A DNA stretch of 64,000 bases from Taklimakanibacter albus (GCF_016595235.1 NZ_JAENHL010000008.1:2018914-2082913); one strand, 5' to 3'. Shown: positions 15,922 to 25,423, counted from the stretch's first letter. Numbers and translations are program-made. Notes: generated by a model not told the origin, from the sequence alone.

Positions 15922-16851
15922 ATGGCCAAGCCCCTGACCCTCGCCGCCATCGGCGAACCGATGATCGAGCTGGCCCGTTCATTGAGCGGGCCGCTCACCT
16001 ATGACCGCCGTATCGGCGGGGACACGCTCAACACCTCCGTCTATCTGGCGCGGCTGCTCAATCCTCGGACGGCGCGCGTCCAGTATGTCACCCGGCTTGG
16101 CGATGACCCGCTGAGCGACTGGATGATCGAAAGCTTCGAGAATGAAGGCATCGATTGCCGCCATATCGCAAGGGTGCCCGGCCGCCGGCCCGGGCTCTAC
16201 ATCATCGACACCGACGACACGGGCGAACGCTCCTTCAGCTATTGGCGCGGCGAGGCGCCGGTCCGGCAGATGTTCGAGGCGCCTGAGCTTGCCGAAACCC
16301 TGGCAAGCTCGGATGCGATCTTCACCAGCGGCATCACGCTCGCCGTTCTCGGAGAAACCGGGCGCAAGCGCCTCATCGAGCTGATGCGGCGGCTCAAGTC
16401 GAGTGGACGCCTCGCCGCCTTCGACACCAATTACCGCCCGCGTTTGTGGGCCGACCGTTCGGAAGCGGCGCAGTGGATGCAGCAGGCGATCGCGGCCGCA
16501 TCTCATGTTCTGCCCTCCTCCGACGATCTCGATGCGATCTTCGCCAGGACGCAGAGTGCGGAAGAGTGGATCGGCGAGCTCTCCGCCCTGGGGCCTGAGG
16601 AAATCGTGGTCAAGACCGGCGGCGGCCCGGTATTCACCAAGCAGGGCAGCGTGATGCTCGACCGCGTCGCCCAGCCGCGTGACACGACCGGCGCCGGCGA
16701 CAGCTTCAATGCCGGCTATCTGGCGGCCAGGCTGAACGGCGCTTCGGTTCTCGACAGCGTGCGCAAGGCGCATGCCTTGGCAAGCCGCGTCATCCAATAT
16801 CCAGGCGCCGTCATCGCGCGGGACGCGATGGCGGATCTCCTGCAAAACTAG
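15922..16851 (+). CDS. kdgK: 2-keto-3-deoxygluconate kinase (PfkB family)
   Basis: A 309-aa PfkB-family sugar kinase. The N-terminal IGEPMIELA, the substrate-lid segment RRIGGDTLNTSVYLARLL near residues 30-50 and the C-terminal anion-hole and catalytic motif DTTGAGDSFNAGY near 253-265 are all present. The GGDTLNT variant with a YWR segment at residue 98 is typical of KDG kinases, which phosphorylate KDG to KDPG in the cytoplasm (hexuronate and Entner-Doudoroff-type catabolism). The start is ATG at 15922; the SD is poor. A KDGal kinase lies 1 kb downstream on the other strand, so this is a sugar-acid locus. Confidence 0.85.
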   Translation: MAKPLTLAAIGEPMIELARSLSGPLTYDRRIGGDTLNTSVYLARLLNPRTARVQYVTRLGDDPLSDWMIESFENEGIDCRHIARVPGRRPGLYIIDTDDTGERSFSYWRGEAPVRQMFEAPELAETLASSDAIFTSGITLAVLGETGRKRLIELMRRLKSSGRLAAFDTNYRPRLWADRSEAAQWMQQAIAAASHVLPSSDDLDAIFARTQSAEEWIGELSALGPEEIVVKTGGGPVFTKQGSVMLDRVAQPRDTTGAGDSFNAGYLAARLNGASVLDSVRKAHALASRVIQYPGAVIARDAMADLLQN

Positions 16852-16872
16852 ATCGCTGTCGAGCGCCGCGGC

Positions 16873-17682
16873 TCAAAAGAAGTGATAGTTCAGCCCGAAC
16901 CGCGCGATATGCTCGTGAAAATCGGCAGAGACGTCGAAATCGACAGGAACCTCGGGAACGGTCGTTTCCGCGTTGAAGGACCGCTCGCCCAGATCGATGT
17001 AAAGATATTCGGCCTTGAGGCTCCAGTCCTGCGCCAGCATCAGCTCTGCGCCGGCCCCGACCGTCCACCCCACTTTGACGCCGGATGAGTCATCGTCCGC
17101 GCATATGTTGAAGGCCGTGCAGCCCTGGCTGATGTCGGTTTCCTTAAAGCTCAGGCTGGTCTTGCCATAGGCCAGGCCGCCGGTCACGAAGAGAAGCCAC
17201 TGCGGATTGACCAGATAACCGGCGCGGGCCCGAAGCGTGCCGAACCAGTCGACCTGCTTGCCAGCACTTGTTTCCGTCTCGTCGAAAAACATCGGTGATC
17301 TGCGCTCGGACTTGGAGCCGTCAATGTCGGACGCCTGCAGGTCCGCCTCGATGCCCACGACCCAGTCGGACGACAGCTGCCAATTGTAGCCGACCTGGCC
17401 ACCGCCCAGGATTCCATCGGCGCCGGGCGACAGATCCTTGGGAAAGGAGCCAGCATCGACCACGGCCTGCAAAGCCTCAGGAAGACCTTCGATTGTAGGG
17501 TCGGTAAGGTATGGTGAGAAGTCGGCCTCACCTTCATCCCAGCCATAGCCGATATTCACGCCGATATAGGGACCGGTCCAGGACGGCTCCGTCTCGGTAA
17601 GGTCGGCTGCCTTTACGGAAGGCGCAACCAAAGTCGTGCAAATAAGAAGGCCCGCGCAACCCAGAGCTTTTATGGTTTTCAT
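16873..17682 (-). CDS. outer-membrane beta-barrel protein (Omp25/RopB-type)
   Basis: A 269-aa protein with a Sec signal (MKTIKALGCAGLLICTTLVAPSVKA), followed by the family start SWTGPYIGVNIGYGWDEG. Alternating aromatic beta strands follow, including a segment like DWSLKAEYLYIDLG, and it ends in FGLNYHFF with the C-terminal Phe that the BAM machinery recognises. This is the small 8-stranded barrel type (Omp25/Omp31/RopB) common in rhizobia and Brucella. A single pair of Cys near residue 193 (GCTAFNICADDD) may form a disulfide in a loop. It converges with the KDG kinase gene (21-bp gap) and has no evident operon partner. Confidence 0.87.
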   Translation of the reverse strand: MKTIKALGCAGLLICTTLVAPSVKAADLTETEPSWTGPYIGVNIGYGWDEGEADFSPYLTDPTIEGLPEALQAVVDAGSFPKDLSPGADGILGGGQVGYNWQLSSDWVVGIEADLQASDIDGSKSERRSPMFFDETETSAGKQVDWFGTLRARAGYLVNPQWLLFVTGGLAYGKTSLSFKETDISQGCTAFNICADDDSSGVKVGWTVGAGAELMLAQDWSLKAEYLYIDLGERSFNAETTVPEVPVDFDVSADFHEHIARFGLNYHFF

Positions 17683-17802
17683 GGTCCCCTCGCCGTCGTT
17701 GCGTAAATTCTGGCAGAGACGGGCTTCACACACAACACGCGCCCGACGCATGAGGGCATTACAAATACTCAATATCGCCGTATGTGGCATAAATACCACT
17801 CA

Positions 17803-18723
17803 TCAGGTCACGAGGCCCGCATCGCGGGCGATCATGAACAGTGCCGGCGGCAGCAGCGCTGCGTTGTCATGTGCCTCAAAAGCGAGGCCGAAGACCTCGG
17901 CGGCGATCCGGTAATTGTCGAGAAGCTTCGGCGAGCCGACGGCGATCACCGCATCCGCACCGGACCAGGCAGTTGCATCCTGCATTTCCGTGCCGATCAG
18001 CAGCCCCGACAGATAGGAGCTCAAGCCACTGCGCGGCAGGCTGCCGAAGAGGCCCAGCGTGCGCACGCCGAAGAGGGCGTGGGTAAGAGCGCCGGCATCC
18101 GCCTGTCGCGCCCGGGCGAGACCGCTCAGGAAGGCGTCGCGATCCGGCGCGCTCTTCTCCATGAGCTGCGCCAGCGTGCCCGAGGAGGTGAGCGCGTTAT
18201 AGAGCTCGCCCGTCATGTAGGTGCGGAAGGAAGCGAGCTTGCCGTCCTTCACCTGGACCCATTTGGAATGGGTGCCGGGAAGCAGCAGGCAGGCATCACG
18301 CAATTTGCGCTCGGCCAGCACGGCCAGGACCTGGCACTCTTCACCCCGCATCACATCCGGCACGCCGTCATGAATACAGGAGACGCCCGGCACGATGGCG
18401 ATGCGCGCGCCGCCGTCGAAGGCGACGTGCTGGAGATTGCGTGAAAGACTTGCCAGATCGGCGGGGGCGGCGATATAGGGCACCTCGGCCCAGCCCATCT
18501 TGCTGCCGACCATGCCGCACATCAGAACCGGCACGGACCGGCCGGCGGCAAGCCAGGGTGCGGCGAAATCGGCGAAGGAGCGGGCGAAGCCGCCTTGCTT
18601 GACAGCGAGCAGGCCTTCGCCGTCGCCGATCTCGGCCAGCACATGGCCGGCCCCATCGAGCGCCCAGGCGCGCCGGTTGCTGGTGCCCCAGTCGACGGCG
18701 ATCATGCTCAACTCTGCAGTCAT
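17803..18723 (-). CDS. dgoK: 2-dehydro-3-deoxygalactonokinase
   Basis: A 306-aa kinase of the DgoK family. The N-terminal phosphate loop IAVDWGTSNRRAWALD (residues 8-23), the segment LMCGMVGSKMGWAEVPYI and LLPGTHSKWVQVKDG near residue 158 are typical. DgoK phosphorylates 2-keto-3-deoxygalactonate in D-galactonate or galactose oxidation. It diverges from the GntR regulator at 18801. No aldolase (dgoA) or dehydratase (dgoD) gene follows in the window, so the pathway is only partly encoded here. Confidence 0.92.
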   Translation of the reverse strand: MTAELSMIAVDWGTSNRRAWALDGAGHVLAEIGDGEGLLAVKQGGFARSFADFAAPWLAAGRSVPVLMCGMVGSKMGWAEVPYIAAPADLASLSRNLQHVAFDGGARIAIVPGVSCIHDGVPDVMRGEECQVLAVLAERKLRDACLLLPGTHSKWVQVKDGKLASFRTYMTGELYNALTSSGTLAQLMEKSAPDRDAFLSGLARARQADAGALTHALFGVRTLGLFGSLPRSGLSSYLSGLLIGTEMQDATAWSGADAVIAVGSPKLLDNYRIAAEVFGLAFEAHDNAALLPPALFMIARDAGLVT

Positions 18724-18800
18724 CGCGAAACCTTGAGAAAACTCATTTGTCTGATGATTGAACTGCTTTATGCTGGAGCGGGGTTTTAGACAAGTCGAGG

Positions 18801-19592
18801 ATGTTGATCATGGCGGGGACGAAACGCAAGCCGGCGGATAAAGGTGCGGCGCGCAAAAGTCTCTATAACAAAGTGGCGCATGATCTGGGCCAGCGCATCG
18901 TGCGCGGCGATTACAAGCCGGGCGCGCTTTTGCCCAATGAGGCGGAATGCGGCCAGTTCTACAAGGTGAGCCGCACCGCGGTCCGCGAGGCGGTGAAGAT
19001 GCTCTCCGCCAAAGGGCTCATCCAGTCGCGTCCCAAGATCGGCTCGCGCGTCGAGCCGCGCAACGCCTGGAATCTGCTCGATCGGGATGTGCTGAGCTGG
19101 TACTGCACCACCGTCGATTTCCAGCGTTTCGCCAATGACGTGCAGCAGATCCGCATGATGATCGAGCCGGAAGCGGCCGCCCTCGCCGCCCTGCATCGCA
19201 CCGCCGGGCAGTTCGTCGAGATCGAGGCCGCCTATCAGGCGATGGCGGAAGCGGTCGGCGATGAAGCGGCGTGGAACGCGGCGGATGTCAGATTCCATCT
19301 CGCGGTCCTCAACGCGTCCGGCAATGAGTTCATCCCACCTTTCGGCCGCGTCATCGAATCGCTGCTCGCCAATCTCTTCTCGGTGACCGTCGCCCACTTA
19401 CGCAACCGGATGAAAGTGCTGCCGCTGCATCTGGCCATTCTCGAGGCGATCCGGACGAAGAAGCCCGACCGCGCCCGGGATGCGGTGCGCAAGCTCCTGC
19501 AGACCACGCAAAAAACCATCGACGAGGGTGGTAAGCTCAACTCCGCCGGCAAGCCACGGGCGCGCAAAGCCGGTGCGAAAACAAAAAGATAA
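18801..19592 (+). CDS. GntR family regulator, FadR subfamily (DgoR-like)
   Basis: A 263-aa regulator: N-terminal winged helix with GALLPNEAECGQFYKVSRTAVREAVKML (residues 40-67, in short segments the classic GntR motif) and a C-terminal FCD domain whose metal-binding residues appear as D (AADVRFH) and later His residues (LPLHLAIL). It diverges from dgoK and precedes a sugar ABC operon, so it probably senses a sugar acid and controls both. The tail after residue 240 is Lys/Arg-rich (RARKAGAKTKR). The start is ATG at 18801 or 18810; the second has better SD spacing. Confidence 0.9.
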   Translation: MLIMAGTKRKPADKGAARKSLYNKVAHDLGQRIVRGDYKPGALLPNEAECGQFYKVSRTAVREAVKMLSAKGLIQSRPKIGSRVEPRNAWNLLDRDVLSWYCTTVDFQRFANDVQQIRMMIEPEAAALAALHRTAGQFVEIEAAYQAMAEAVGDEAAWNAADVRFHLAVLNASGNEFIPPFGRVIESLLANLFSVTVAHLRNRMKVLPLHLAILEAIRTKKPDRARDAVRKLLQTTQKTIDEGGKLNSAGKPRARKAGAKTKR

Positions 19593-19641
19593 GGTTCGCG
19601 CATAAGTATGACAAATGGGCGTTGCGCGGATGCGCGGCTCT

Positions 19642-19655
19642 GCTAACATGTTAGC
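19642..19655. promoter_or_regulatory. 14-bp perfect palindrome, candidate GntR operator
   Basis: GCTAACATGTTAGC is a perfect palindrome 60 bp before the sugar-binding-protein start and 50 bp after the GntR gene. FadR-subfamily GntR proteins bind short palindromes of this size, so it is the best candidate operator for the neighbouring regulator. Confidence 0.55.
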
Positions 19656-19715
19656 GGGCAAGCTTTAAGAAAAACGCCTTCAGTCAACAAATACCCTTGG
19701 GAGGAGTCCATCATC

Positions 19716-20726
19716 ATGAAGAAGACTTCGCTTTTAGTTGCCGGAGCACTCGCCGCGATCACGTTCGCCATGCCTGCCTCGGCCGACACCAAAGACAAGA
19801 AGATCGCGCTTTCCAATAACTATGCCGGCAATTCCTGGCGGCAATCGATGCTGAAGAGCTGGGACAAGGTGACCAAGCAAGCGGTGGCCGACGGCATCGT
19901 CGCGGCGGCCGACCCCTTCACCACCTCGGAAAACCAGGTGACCGAGCAGGCGGCGCAGATCCAGAATCTGATCCTGCAAGGTTACAATGCCATCGTCCTC
20001 AATGCCGCCTCGCCCGACGCGCTCAATGGCGTGGTCAAGCAAGCCTGCGACGCCGGCATCATCGTCGTTTCCTTCGACGGCATCGTGACCGAGCCCTGCG
20101 CCTGGCGCATCGCCGTCGATTTCAAGAAAATGGGCGCTGTCCAACTCGATTATCTCTCTGAAAAGATGAAAGACGGCGGCAATCTGCTCGAGATCCGCGG
20201 CCTCGCCGGTGTGTTCGTCGACGACGAAATCCACAAGGGCATCGAGGAAGGTGTGGGCAAACACACGCAGTTCAAGATCGTCGGTTCGGTGCATGGCGAC
20301 TGGGCCCAGGAAGTGGCACAGAAGGCGGTGGCCGGCATCCTGCCCTCGCTGCCGGAAGTGAAGGGCGTTGTGACGCAAGGTGGCGACGGCTATGGCGCGG
20401 CGCAGGCCTTCAAGGCGGCCGGCCGTCCGACGCCGCTCATCATCATGGGCAACCGCCAGGACGAGCTCGCCTGGTGGAAGGAGCAGAAGGACGCCAATGG
20501 CTATGAGACCATGTCGGTCTCGATCGCGCCCGGCGTCTCGACGCTCGCCTTCTGGGTGGCGCAGATGATCCTCGACGGCAAGGAAGTGCCGAAGGACCTG
20601 GTGGTGCCGTTCCTGCAGATCAACCAGGCCGACCTCGAAAAGAGCCTCGAGACGACGGAAAAGGGCGGCGTCGCCAATGTCGAATATTCGAAGGCGGACG
20701 CCGAGAAGGTCGTCGCCGGAAAGTAA
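19716..20726 (+). CDS. sugar ABC transporter substrate-binding protein (ribose-type)
   Basis: A 336-aa periplasmic protein: Sec signal MKKTSLLVAGALAAITFAMPASA, then KKIALSNNYAGNSWRQSM, and the family block EQAAQIQNLILQGYNAIVLNAAS near residues 85-107 (pattern of the peripla-BP 4 family). Two Cys (residues 110 and 128 regions, QACDAG and EPCAWR) may form a disulfide. SD GGAGG lies about 9 nt before the ATG. It heads the operon with an ATPase and two permeases. Neighbouring KDG/KDGal kinases make a sugar-acid or related sugar a likely ligand, but this is inference. Confidence 0.92.
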   Translation: MKKTSLLVAGALAAITFAMPASADTKDKKIALSNNYAGNSWRQSMLKSWDKVTKQAVADGIVAAADPFTTSENQVTEQAAQIQNLILQGYNAIVLNAASPDALNGVVKQACDAGIIVVSFDGIVTEPCAWRIAVDFKKMGAVQLDYLSEKMKDGGNLLEIRGLAGVFVDDEIHKGIEEGVGKHTQFKIVGSVHGDWAQEVAQKAVAGILPSLPEVKGVVTQGGDGYGAAQAFKAAGRPTPLIIMGNRQDELAWWKEQKDANGYETMSVSIAPGVSTLAFWVAQMILDGKEVPKDLVVPFLQINQADLEKSLETTEKGGVANVEYSKADAEKVVAGK

Positions 20727-20764
20727 CCGACAAGGCTTCTCTCTTTCCCGAATTCGCAGAGAAT

Positions 20765-20915
20765 CCCCTCTCCCCCAGCGGGGGAGAGGGTTAGGGTGAG
20801 GGGGAACCGGCATCGAATTCGTTGCAAAGAGCCAGAAGAAATTGCCGTCCGTTCCCCCTCACCCTCCCAATGCTCTGCATTGGGGCCCTCCCTCTCCCCC
20901 GCTGGGGGCGAGGGT
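20765..20915. repeat. intergenic inverted repeat, family A copy 2 (151 bp)
   Basis: Same arms and same length as 4881-5031, with a different central 50-60 bp. It fills almost all of the gap between the binding-protein and ATPase genes, and its right end (GGGGGCGAGGGT) touches the ATPase ATG and probably serves as its SD. Confidence 0.85.
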
Positions 20916-22370
20916 ATGACGGGCCTTATGTCAGACATCCTCGAATCCGCCGTCACCCTCACCGCTATCGAGAAGAGCTTCGGCGCCGTCCGCGCACTCG
21001 CCGGCGTCGATCTCCTGCTCAAGCCCGGCGAATGCCTGGGGCTGGTCGGCCATAATGGCGCCGGCAAAAGCACGCTCATGCATGTGCTCGCCGGCACGCT
21101 GAAACCCGACCAGGGCCGCCTCGTCATCGGCACGCAGGATGTGAGCCGGCAATACAGCGCCAGCAATGCCTCGGCGCATGGCATACGCTGCGTGTTCCAG
21201 GAATTGTCGCTCTGCCCCAATCTGACGCTGGCCGAGAATGTCCGCATCGTCCACCGCGCCCTTAAAGGTATCGGCTGGAAGGCGAAGGCGCGCCGGCTCA
21301 TCGGCGAAAAGCTCGACGAGATCTTTCCCGGCCATGGCATCGATGTCGATCAGGAAGCGGGTGATCTCAATATCGGCCAGCGCCAGATGGCGGAGATCGC
21401 GCGCGCCTTCACCGTCACCGACGAGCCGCTGCGCGTCGTCATCCTCGACGAGCCCACCTCCTCGCTCGATGCGGTGACCGCCCGGCAGCTCCTGACCTTC
21501 ATGCGCCAGGAAGTGGCGCGCGGCACCAGCACCATCCTCATCTCGCATCTCCTTGGCGACGTGCTCGATTATTGCGACCGCATCGCGGTGATGAAGGACG
21601 GCAAGGTCGTCGCCGAGAAGGAGGCCCAGAATTTCACGCGCCATTCGCTCGTCGCCGCGATGGGCGCCACCGCCGAGAAGGCGGGCCCCGGGACCACCGC
21701 GCGCCGGCGGATTTCGAGCGCGCTCACCATCGAGGCGACGCCGCTCACCGCGACGCAAACCGGGAAACTCTCGGTGCGCAAGGGCGAGATCGTCGGTCTC
21801 GCGGGTCTCGCCGGGCACGGCCAGACACGTATGCTGATCCAGATTTTCGACGGCGCCCGCAAGCACAGCGCCGCCTTCATCGCCGGCGACCGACAGTCGG
21901 ACGGCGTCTTCAATCTGTGGTCCATCGGCGAGAATGTAACGGTGAGCGCGCTTCGCCATCTGAGAAAAGGTCCGCTGATCAGGCCGGAGCACGAGCACAA
22001 TATGGCGCGTAACTGGAAGCAGCGCATCGGAATCCGCACGCCCGACATGAACAACAACATTCTGACGCTGTCGGGCGGCAACCAGCAGAAGGCGCTGTTC
22101 GCCCGGGCGCTCGGATCCAAGGCCGATATCGTGCTGATGGACGACCCTATGCGCGGCGTCGATATCGGCACCAAGCTCGAAGTCTATGAGATGATCCGCG
22201 CCGAGGCGGAAGCAGGCCGCAGCTTCGTCTGGTACACGACCGAGATCGACGAGCTCAAACATTGCGACCGCGCCTATATTTTCCGCAACGGCGCCATCGT
22301 CGCCGAGCTTCAGGGCGATGAGCTGAGCGAGGACAAGGTGCTGCACGCGTCCTTCGCGGAGAGTGCGTGA
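20916..22370 (+). CDS. sugar ABC transporter ATP-binding protein (RbsA-type, two ATPase domains)
   Basis: A 484-aa tandem ATPase. Domain 1 has Walker [10 protein letters not shown] near residue 47, signature [14 protein letters not shown] and Walker [13 protein letters not shown]. Domain 2 has signature [15 protein letters not shown] and Walker [13 protein letters not shown], while its P-loop position reads [10 protein letters not shown] and lacks the Lys, as is normal for the second half of RbsA-type proteins. The start is ATG at 20916 or 20928; both lie right after the repeat. It powers import through the two permeases downstream. Confidence 0.93.
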   Translation: MTGLMSDILESAVTLTAIEKSFGAVRALAGVDLLLKPGECLGLVGHNGAGKSTLMHVLAGTLKPDQGRLVIGTQDVSRQYSASNASAHGIRCVFQELSLCPNLTLAENVRIVHRALKGIGWKAKARRLIGEKLDEIFPGHGIDVDQEAGDLNIGQRQMAEIARAFTVTDEPLRVVILDEPTSSLDAVTARQLLTFMRQEVARGTSTILISHLLGDVLDYCDRIAVMKDGKVVAEKEAQNFTRHSLVAAMGATAEKAGPGTTARRRISSALTIEATPLTATQTGKLSVRKGEIVGLAGLAGHGQTRMLIQIFDGARKHSAAFIAGDRQSDGVFNLWSIGENVTVSALRHLRKGPLIRPEHEHNMARNWKQRIGIRTPDMNNNILTLSGGNQQKALFARALGSKADIVLMDDPMRGVDIGTKLEVYEMIRAEAEAGRSFVWYTTEIDELKHCDRAYIFRNGAIVAELQGDELSEDKVLHASFAESA

Positions 22371-22422
22371 TGTCAGGGCGGTCTCATATGGGATCTCGTG
22401 AGAGCGCGAGCTACTCCCACGT

Positions 22423-22565
22423 TTTCCCTTCGCCCGTTGCGAAGCAATGGGAGAAGGTGGCCGAAGGCCGGATGAGGGCTCTTTTCTTGAGCTATCTGCG
22501 CAATCGGAAGAGCCCTCACCCGCCCTATCGGGCACCCTCTCCCATCCTGCGGACGGGAGAGGGGG
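22423..22565. repeat. intergenic inverted repeat, family B copy 1
   Basis: Between the ATPase and the first permease gene. Its arms read AAGGTGGCCGAAGGCCGG and GATGAGGGCTCTT at the left, answered by AAGAGCCCTCACCCGCC and GGGCACCCTCTCCCAT at the right. The outer ends carry CGTTGCGAAGCAATGGGAG and its partner. A second copy is at 25424-25568. The middle (about 30 bp) differs between copies. Confidence 0.82.
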
Positions 22566-22587
22566 AGAACAGGAGAGGCCGGGATAC

Positions 22588-23529
22588 ATGACGGCGCTCG
22601 CGCTCAACCGCAAAACCTTGCGGGCGCTCCTACCCCTGGCCTCGCTCGCCCTCGTGCTCGCCGCTACCTTCTATGCGCAGCCGCGCACCATGAGCTATTT
22701 CGGCCTCAACCTGATGCTGCAATATGCGGTGCCGATCGCGCTCGCCACCATCGCCCAGATGTTCATCATCACGGTGAACGATCTCGATCTGTCGATCGGT
22801 CCCTTCGTCGGCCTGGTCGGCTGCATCGGCGCGACTTACCTTCATGACACGCCGGTGCTCGGCATCCTGGCGCTGCTGCTCTGCATCGGCGCCTATGCCG
22901 CCATGGCGGCGCTCATCCATCTGCGCAACCTGCCCTCGATCGTGGTGACGCTCGGCGCCTCCTTCATCTGGCTCGGCATCGCGGTGATGATCCTGCCCTC
23001 GCCCGGCGGCAAGGCGCCAGACTGGCTGAAGGCGATCATGTCGCTGCAGGTGCCGCTCATCCCCTTTCCGATCATCGCCGCCCTCCTCATCGCCCTTCTC
23101 GTCCATATCGGGCTCATGACCTCTTCCTATGGCGTCATCATGCGCGGCACCGGCGGCAATCCGCGCGCCATGGCGCGGGCCGGCTGGTCGGAGCTCAAGA
23201 CCAAGATGGTGATGTATGGGCTGGCGGGATTCTTCGGCGTGTTGTCGGGCCTCTCCCTCATCGGCCTCACCACCTCGGCCGATGCTCATATCGCCGACCG
23301 CTACACGCTTTATGCCATTGCCGGCGTCATCTTGGGCGGCGGTGAATTCGTCGGCGGCCGGGTGTCGCCCTTCGGCGCGGTGATCGGCGCGCTCACCCTG
23401 GCGCTCGCCGGCTCGTTCCTCATCTTCATGCGTATCTCGCCCGACTGGCAGATCGGCGCGCAAGGCGCGATCCTGATCATCGTGCTGGCGCTGCGGGCGC
23501 TCATCTCGGCCGGCGAGGCACGGCGATGA
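22588..23529 (+). CDS. sugar ABC transporter permease (RbsC-type, first subunit)
   Basis: A 313-aa inner-membrane protein with eight to nine hydrophobic segments. It shows the branched-chain/ribose permease motif TVNDLDLSIGPFVGLVG near residue 65 and the ATPase-contact segment GGNPRAMARAGW near 190, and ends in VLALRALISAGEARR. The frame is open upstream through the repeat, but the ATG at 22588 with AGGAGAGG upstream gives the expected N terminus. Two different permeases suggest a heterodimeric channel. The stop overlaps the next ATG by 4 bp. Confidence 0.93.
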   Translation: MTALALNRKTLRALLPLASLALVLAATFYAQPRTMSYFGLNLMLQYAVPIALATIAQMFIITVNDLDLSIGPFVGLVGCIGATYLHDTPVLGILALLLCIGAYAAMAALIHLRNLPSIVVTLGASFIWLGIAVMILPSPGGKAPDWLKAIMSLQVPLIPFPIIAALLIALLVHIGLMTSSYGVIMRGTGGNPRAMARAGWSELKTKMVMYGLAGFFGVLSGLSLIGLTTSADAHIADRYTLYAIAGVILGGGEFVGGRVSPFGAVIGALTLALAGSFLIFMRISPDWQIGAQGAILIIVLALRALISAGEARR

Positions 23530-24476
23530 CGAACATCTGGACAAAACTGCGCGCTCAGCCCTGGATCTGGTCCTTCATCGCGATGATCGCGGTGTGGCTC
23601 GCCACCATCGCCTTCACCGGCGGCCAGGGGGCGGGCGAGATCCTCACTGCCGCTCTTTCTTTCGCCACCTTCACCATCATCATCGGCCTCGGCCAGATGA
23701 TGGTGATCACCACCGGGCCCGGCAATGTCGATCTCTCCATTCCGGCGACGATCACACTCGCCGGCGTCGTGGCGACGAAAGTAATGGACACCGATAATGC
23801 CAGACTGCTGATCGGCATCTTGGCCGCCTTGGGCGCGAGCTTTGTCGTCGGTCTCTTCAATTACGGGCTGATCCGGCTGCTGCGCATTCCGCCGATCATC
23901 GCGACGCTGTCGTCGAGCTTCCTCATCCTGTCGACGGCGATCTCCTATGGCCGCGGCATCCGCATCAAGCCGCCGCCGATGCTGGCGGATTTCGCCACCA
24001 CGCGCATATTGGGGGTGCCGCTGCTGGCGATCTTCGTCCTCGCCTTGTCGATCGGCATCGCCCTCCTGATCAAACGTACGCTCTATGGCCGCACCGTGCT
24101 CGCCATCGGACAGAATCCGCGCGCCGCACGGCTCGCCGGGCTCAATGTCGATCTCACCCGTTTCGCGACCTATCTTTTGAGCGCGCTTCTCGCCGGCGTC
24201 ACCGGCATCGTGCTGTCGGGCTTTTCCGGCGGCGCCGCCCTCAATATGGGTGAAGGCTTCCTCCTCGCCTCGATCGCCGTCGTGGTCATCGGCGGCACCT
24301 CGGTGGCGGGCGGGCGCGCCAATGTGCCGGGCATCTGGGGGGCAGCGCTTTTCATCTATCTTCTCGACACGATGCTCAATACATTCGGCGCCAGCGCCGG
24401 CATCCGCCTGATCATGACGGGCGTGATCATCATCGCGGTCATCACCATCGCCGGCGGCGACCGGCAGCAACGCTAA
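23526..24476 (+). CDS. sugar ABC transporter permease (RbsC-type, second subunit)
   Basis: A 316-aa membrane protein of the same family, with TTGPGNVDLSIPATITLAGVV near residue 70 and IGQNPRAARLAGLNV near 195 as the contact loop, and the GGTSVAGGRANVPG segment conserved in this family near 260. It begins by ATGA overlap with the first permease. Together they form the channel for the sugar bound by the protein at 19716. A dehydrogenase gene follows after 29 bp on the same strand. Confidence 0.93.
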   Translation: MTNIWTKLRAQPWIWSFIAMIAVWLATIAFTGGQGAGEILTAALSFATFTIIIGLGQMMVITTGPGNVDLSIPATITLAGVVATKVMDTDNARLLIGILAALGASFVVGLFNYGLIRLLRIPPIIATLSSSFLILSTAISYGRGIRIKPPPMLADFATTRILGVPLLAIFVLALSIGIALLIKRTLYGRTVLAIGQNPRAARLAGLNVDLTRFATYLLSALLAGVTGIVLSGFSGGAALNMGEGFLLASIAVVVIGGTSVAGGRANVPGIWGAALFIYLLDTMLNTFGASAGIRLIMTGVIIIAVITIAGGDRQQR

Positions 24477-24505
24477 TCCATTCGAAAAGCAGGAGCACAA
24501 CGGCC

Positions 24506-25399
24506 ATGACGAAGAAAAAAATCGGACTGATCGGCGCCGGCCTGATGGGCCACGGCATCGGCAAGAATATCGTCACCAAGGGCTATGAGCTCACCGTGCT
24601 GGCGCACCGCAACCGGGCGCCGATCGACGATCTCATCGCCAAGGGCGCCAAGGAGGCGAAAAGCCCGCGCGAGGTCGCCGAGAAGAGCGACGTCGTATTT
24701 CTGTGCGTCACCGGCTCGCCGCAAGTGGAGGAGACGCTGTTCCGCAAGGACGGGCTGCTCGAGGGGATCCGCCCCGGCATGATCATCGCCGACTGCTCGA
24801 CGGCGGAACCGTCCTCGACGCTCAAAGTGGCGGCGGCGATCGAAGCGAAGGGCGCGCATTTCGTTGATACACCGCTGGTCCGCACGCCCAAGGAAGCGGA
24901 AGAGGGCAAGCTCGGCGTGATGACGGGTGGTGATGAGAAGATACTGGCCGAGATCAGGCCGGTCATCGAATGTTTCGCCGATACGATCATCCATGCCGGC
25001 GGCGTCGGCGCCGGACATACGCTGAAGCTCATCAACAATTACATCGCCATCGGCACCGCGGCAGTGGTGGCGGAGGGCATCGCCGCCGGGCTCAAGGCCA
25101 AGGTCGACATGCAGGCGCTCAACGATATCGCCATGGCGGGCGGCGCCCGCTCGGTGATGTTCGAGCGCCTGATCAAGGTGCCGCTCGCCGACGACGACTC
25201 GGCCGCCAAATTCGCCATCGACAACGCCCGCAAGGATGTCCGCTACTACACCACCATGACGCAGGCGATGCCGCTATCCTCCTTCGTGGCGGAAGCGGTG
25301 CACCAGACGCTGGTGCTCGGCTCGACGCATGGCTACGGCGACAAATATGTGCCGCGCCTGGTCAATCTGATGTGCCAGCTGAATGGGGTGAAGCTGTAG
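24506..25399 (+). CDS. NAD(P)-dependent beta-hydroxyacid dehydrogenase (3-HIBADH/GarR family)
   Basis: A 297-aa enzyme. Rossmann motif GLIGAGLMGHGI lies at residues 7-18, the substrate-binding DCSTAEPSST near 95, and the catalytic Lys in GAGHTLKLINNY near 175. The family oxidises or reduces 3-hydroxyacids such as 3-hydroxyisobutyrate, tartronate semialdehyde or glyoxylate. Its place directly behind the sugar ABC genes suggests that it acts on the imported compound, and the serine-cycle genes behind it make a hydroxypyruvate or tartronate-semialdehyde role possible. The specific substrate cannot be told. Confidence 0.9.
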   Translation: MTKKKIGLIGAGLMGHGIGKNIVTKGYELTVLAHRNRAPIDDLIAKGAKEAKSPREVAEKSDVVFLCVTGSPQVEETLFRKDGLLEGIRPGMIIADCSTAEPSSTLKVAAAIEAKGAHFVDTPLVRTPKEAEEGKLGVMTGGDEKILAEIRPVIECFADTIIHAGGVGAGHTLKLINNYIAIGTAAVVAEGIAAGLKAKVDMQALNDIAMAGGARSVMFERLIKVPLADDDSAAKFAIDNARKDVRYYTTMTQAMPLSSFVAEAVHQTLVLGSTHGYGDKYVPRLVNLMCQLNGVKL

Positions 25400-25423
25400 G
25401 AGAGGACACGAAGTCTTTCGAGA

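Noticed and set aside
20931-22613. A 560-codon minus-strand frame opposite the sugar ABC ATPase
   Set aside because: The plus strand carries two complete ATPase domains; the antisense text is Arg/Asp/Gly-rich and lacks motifs.
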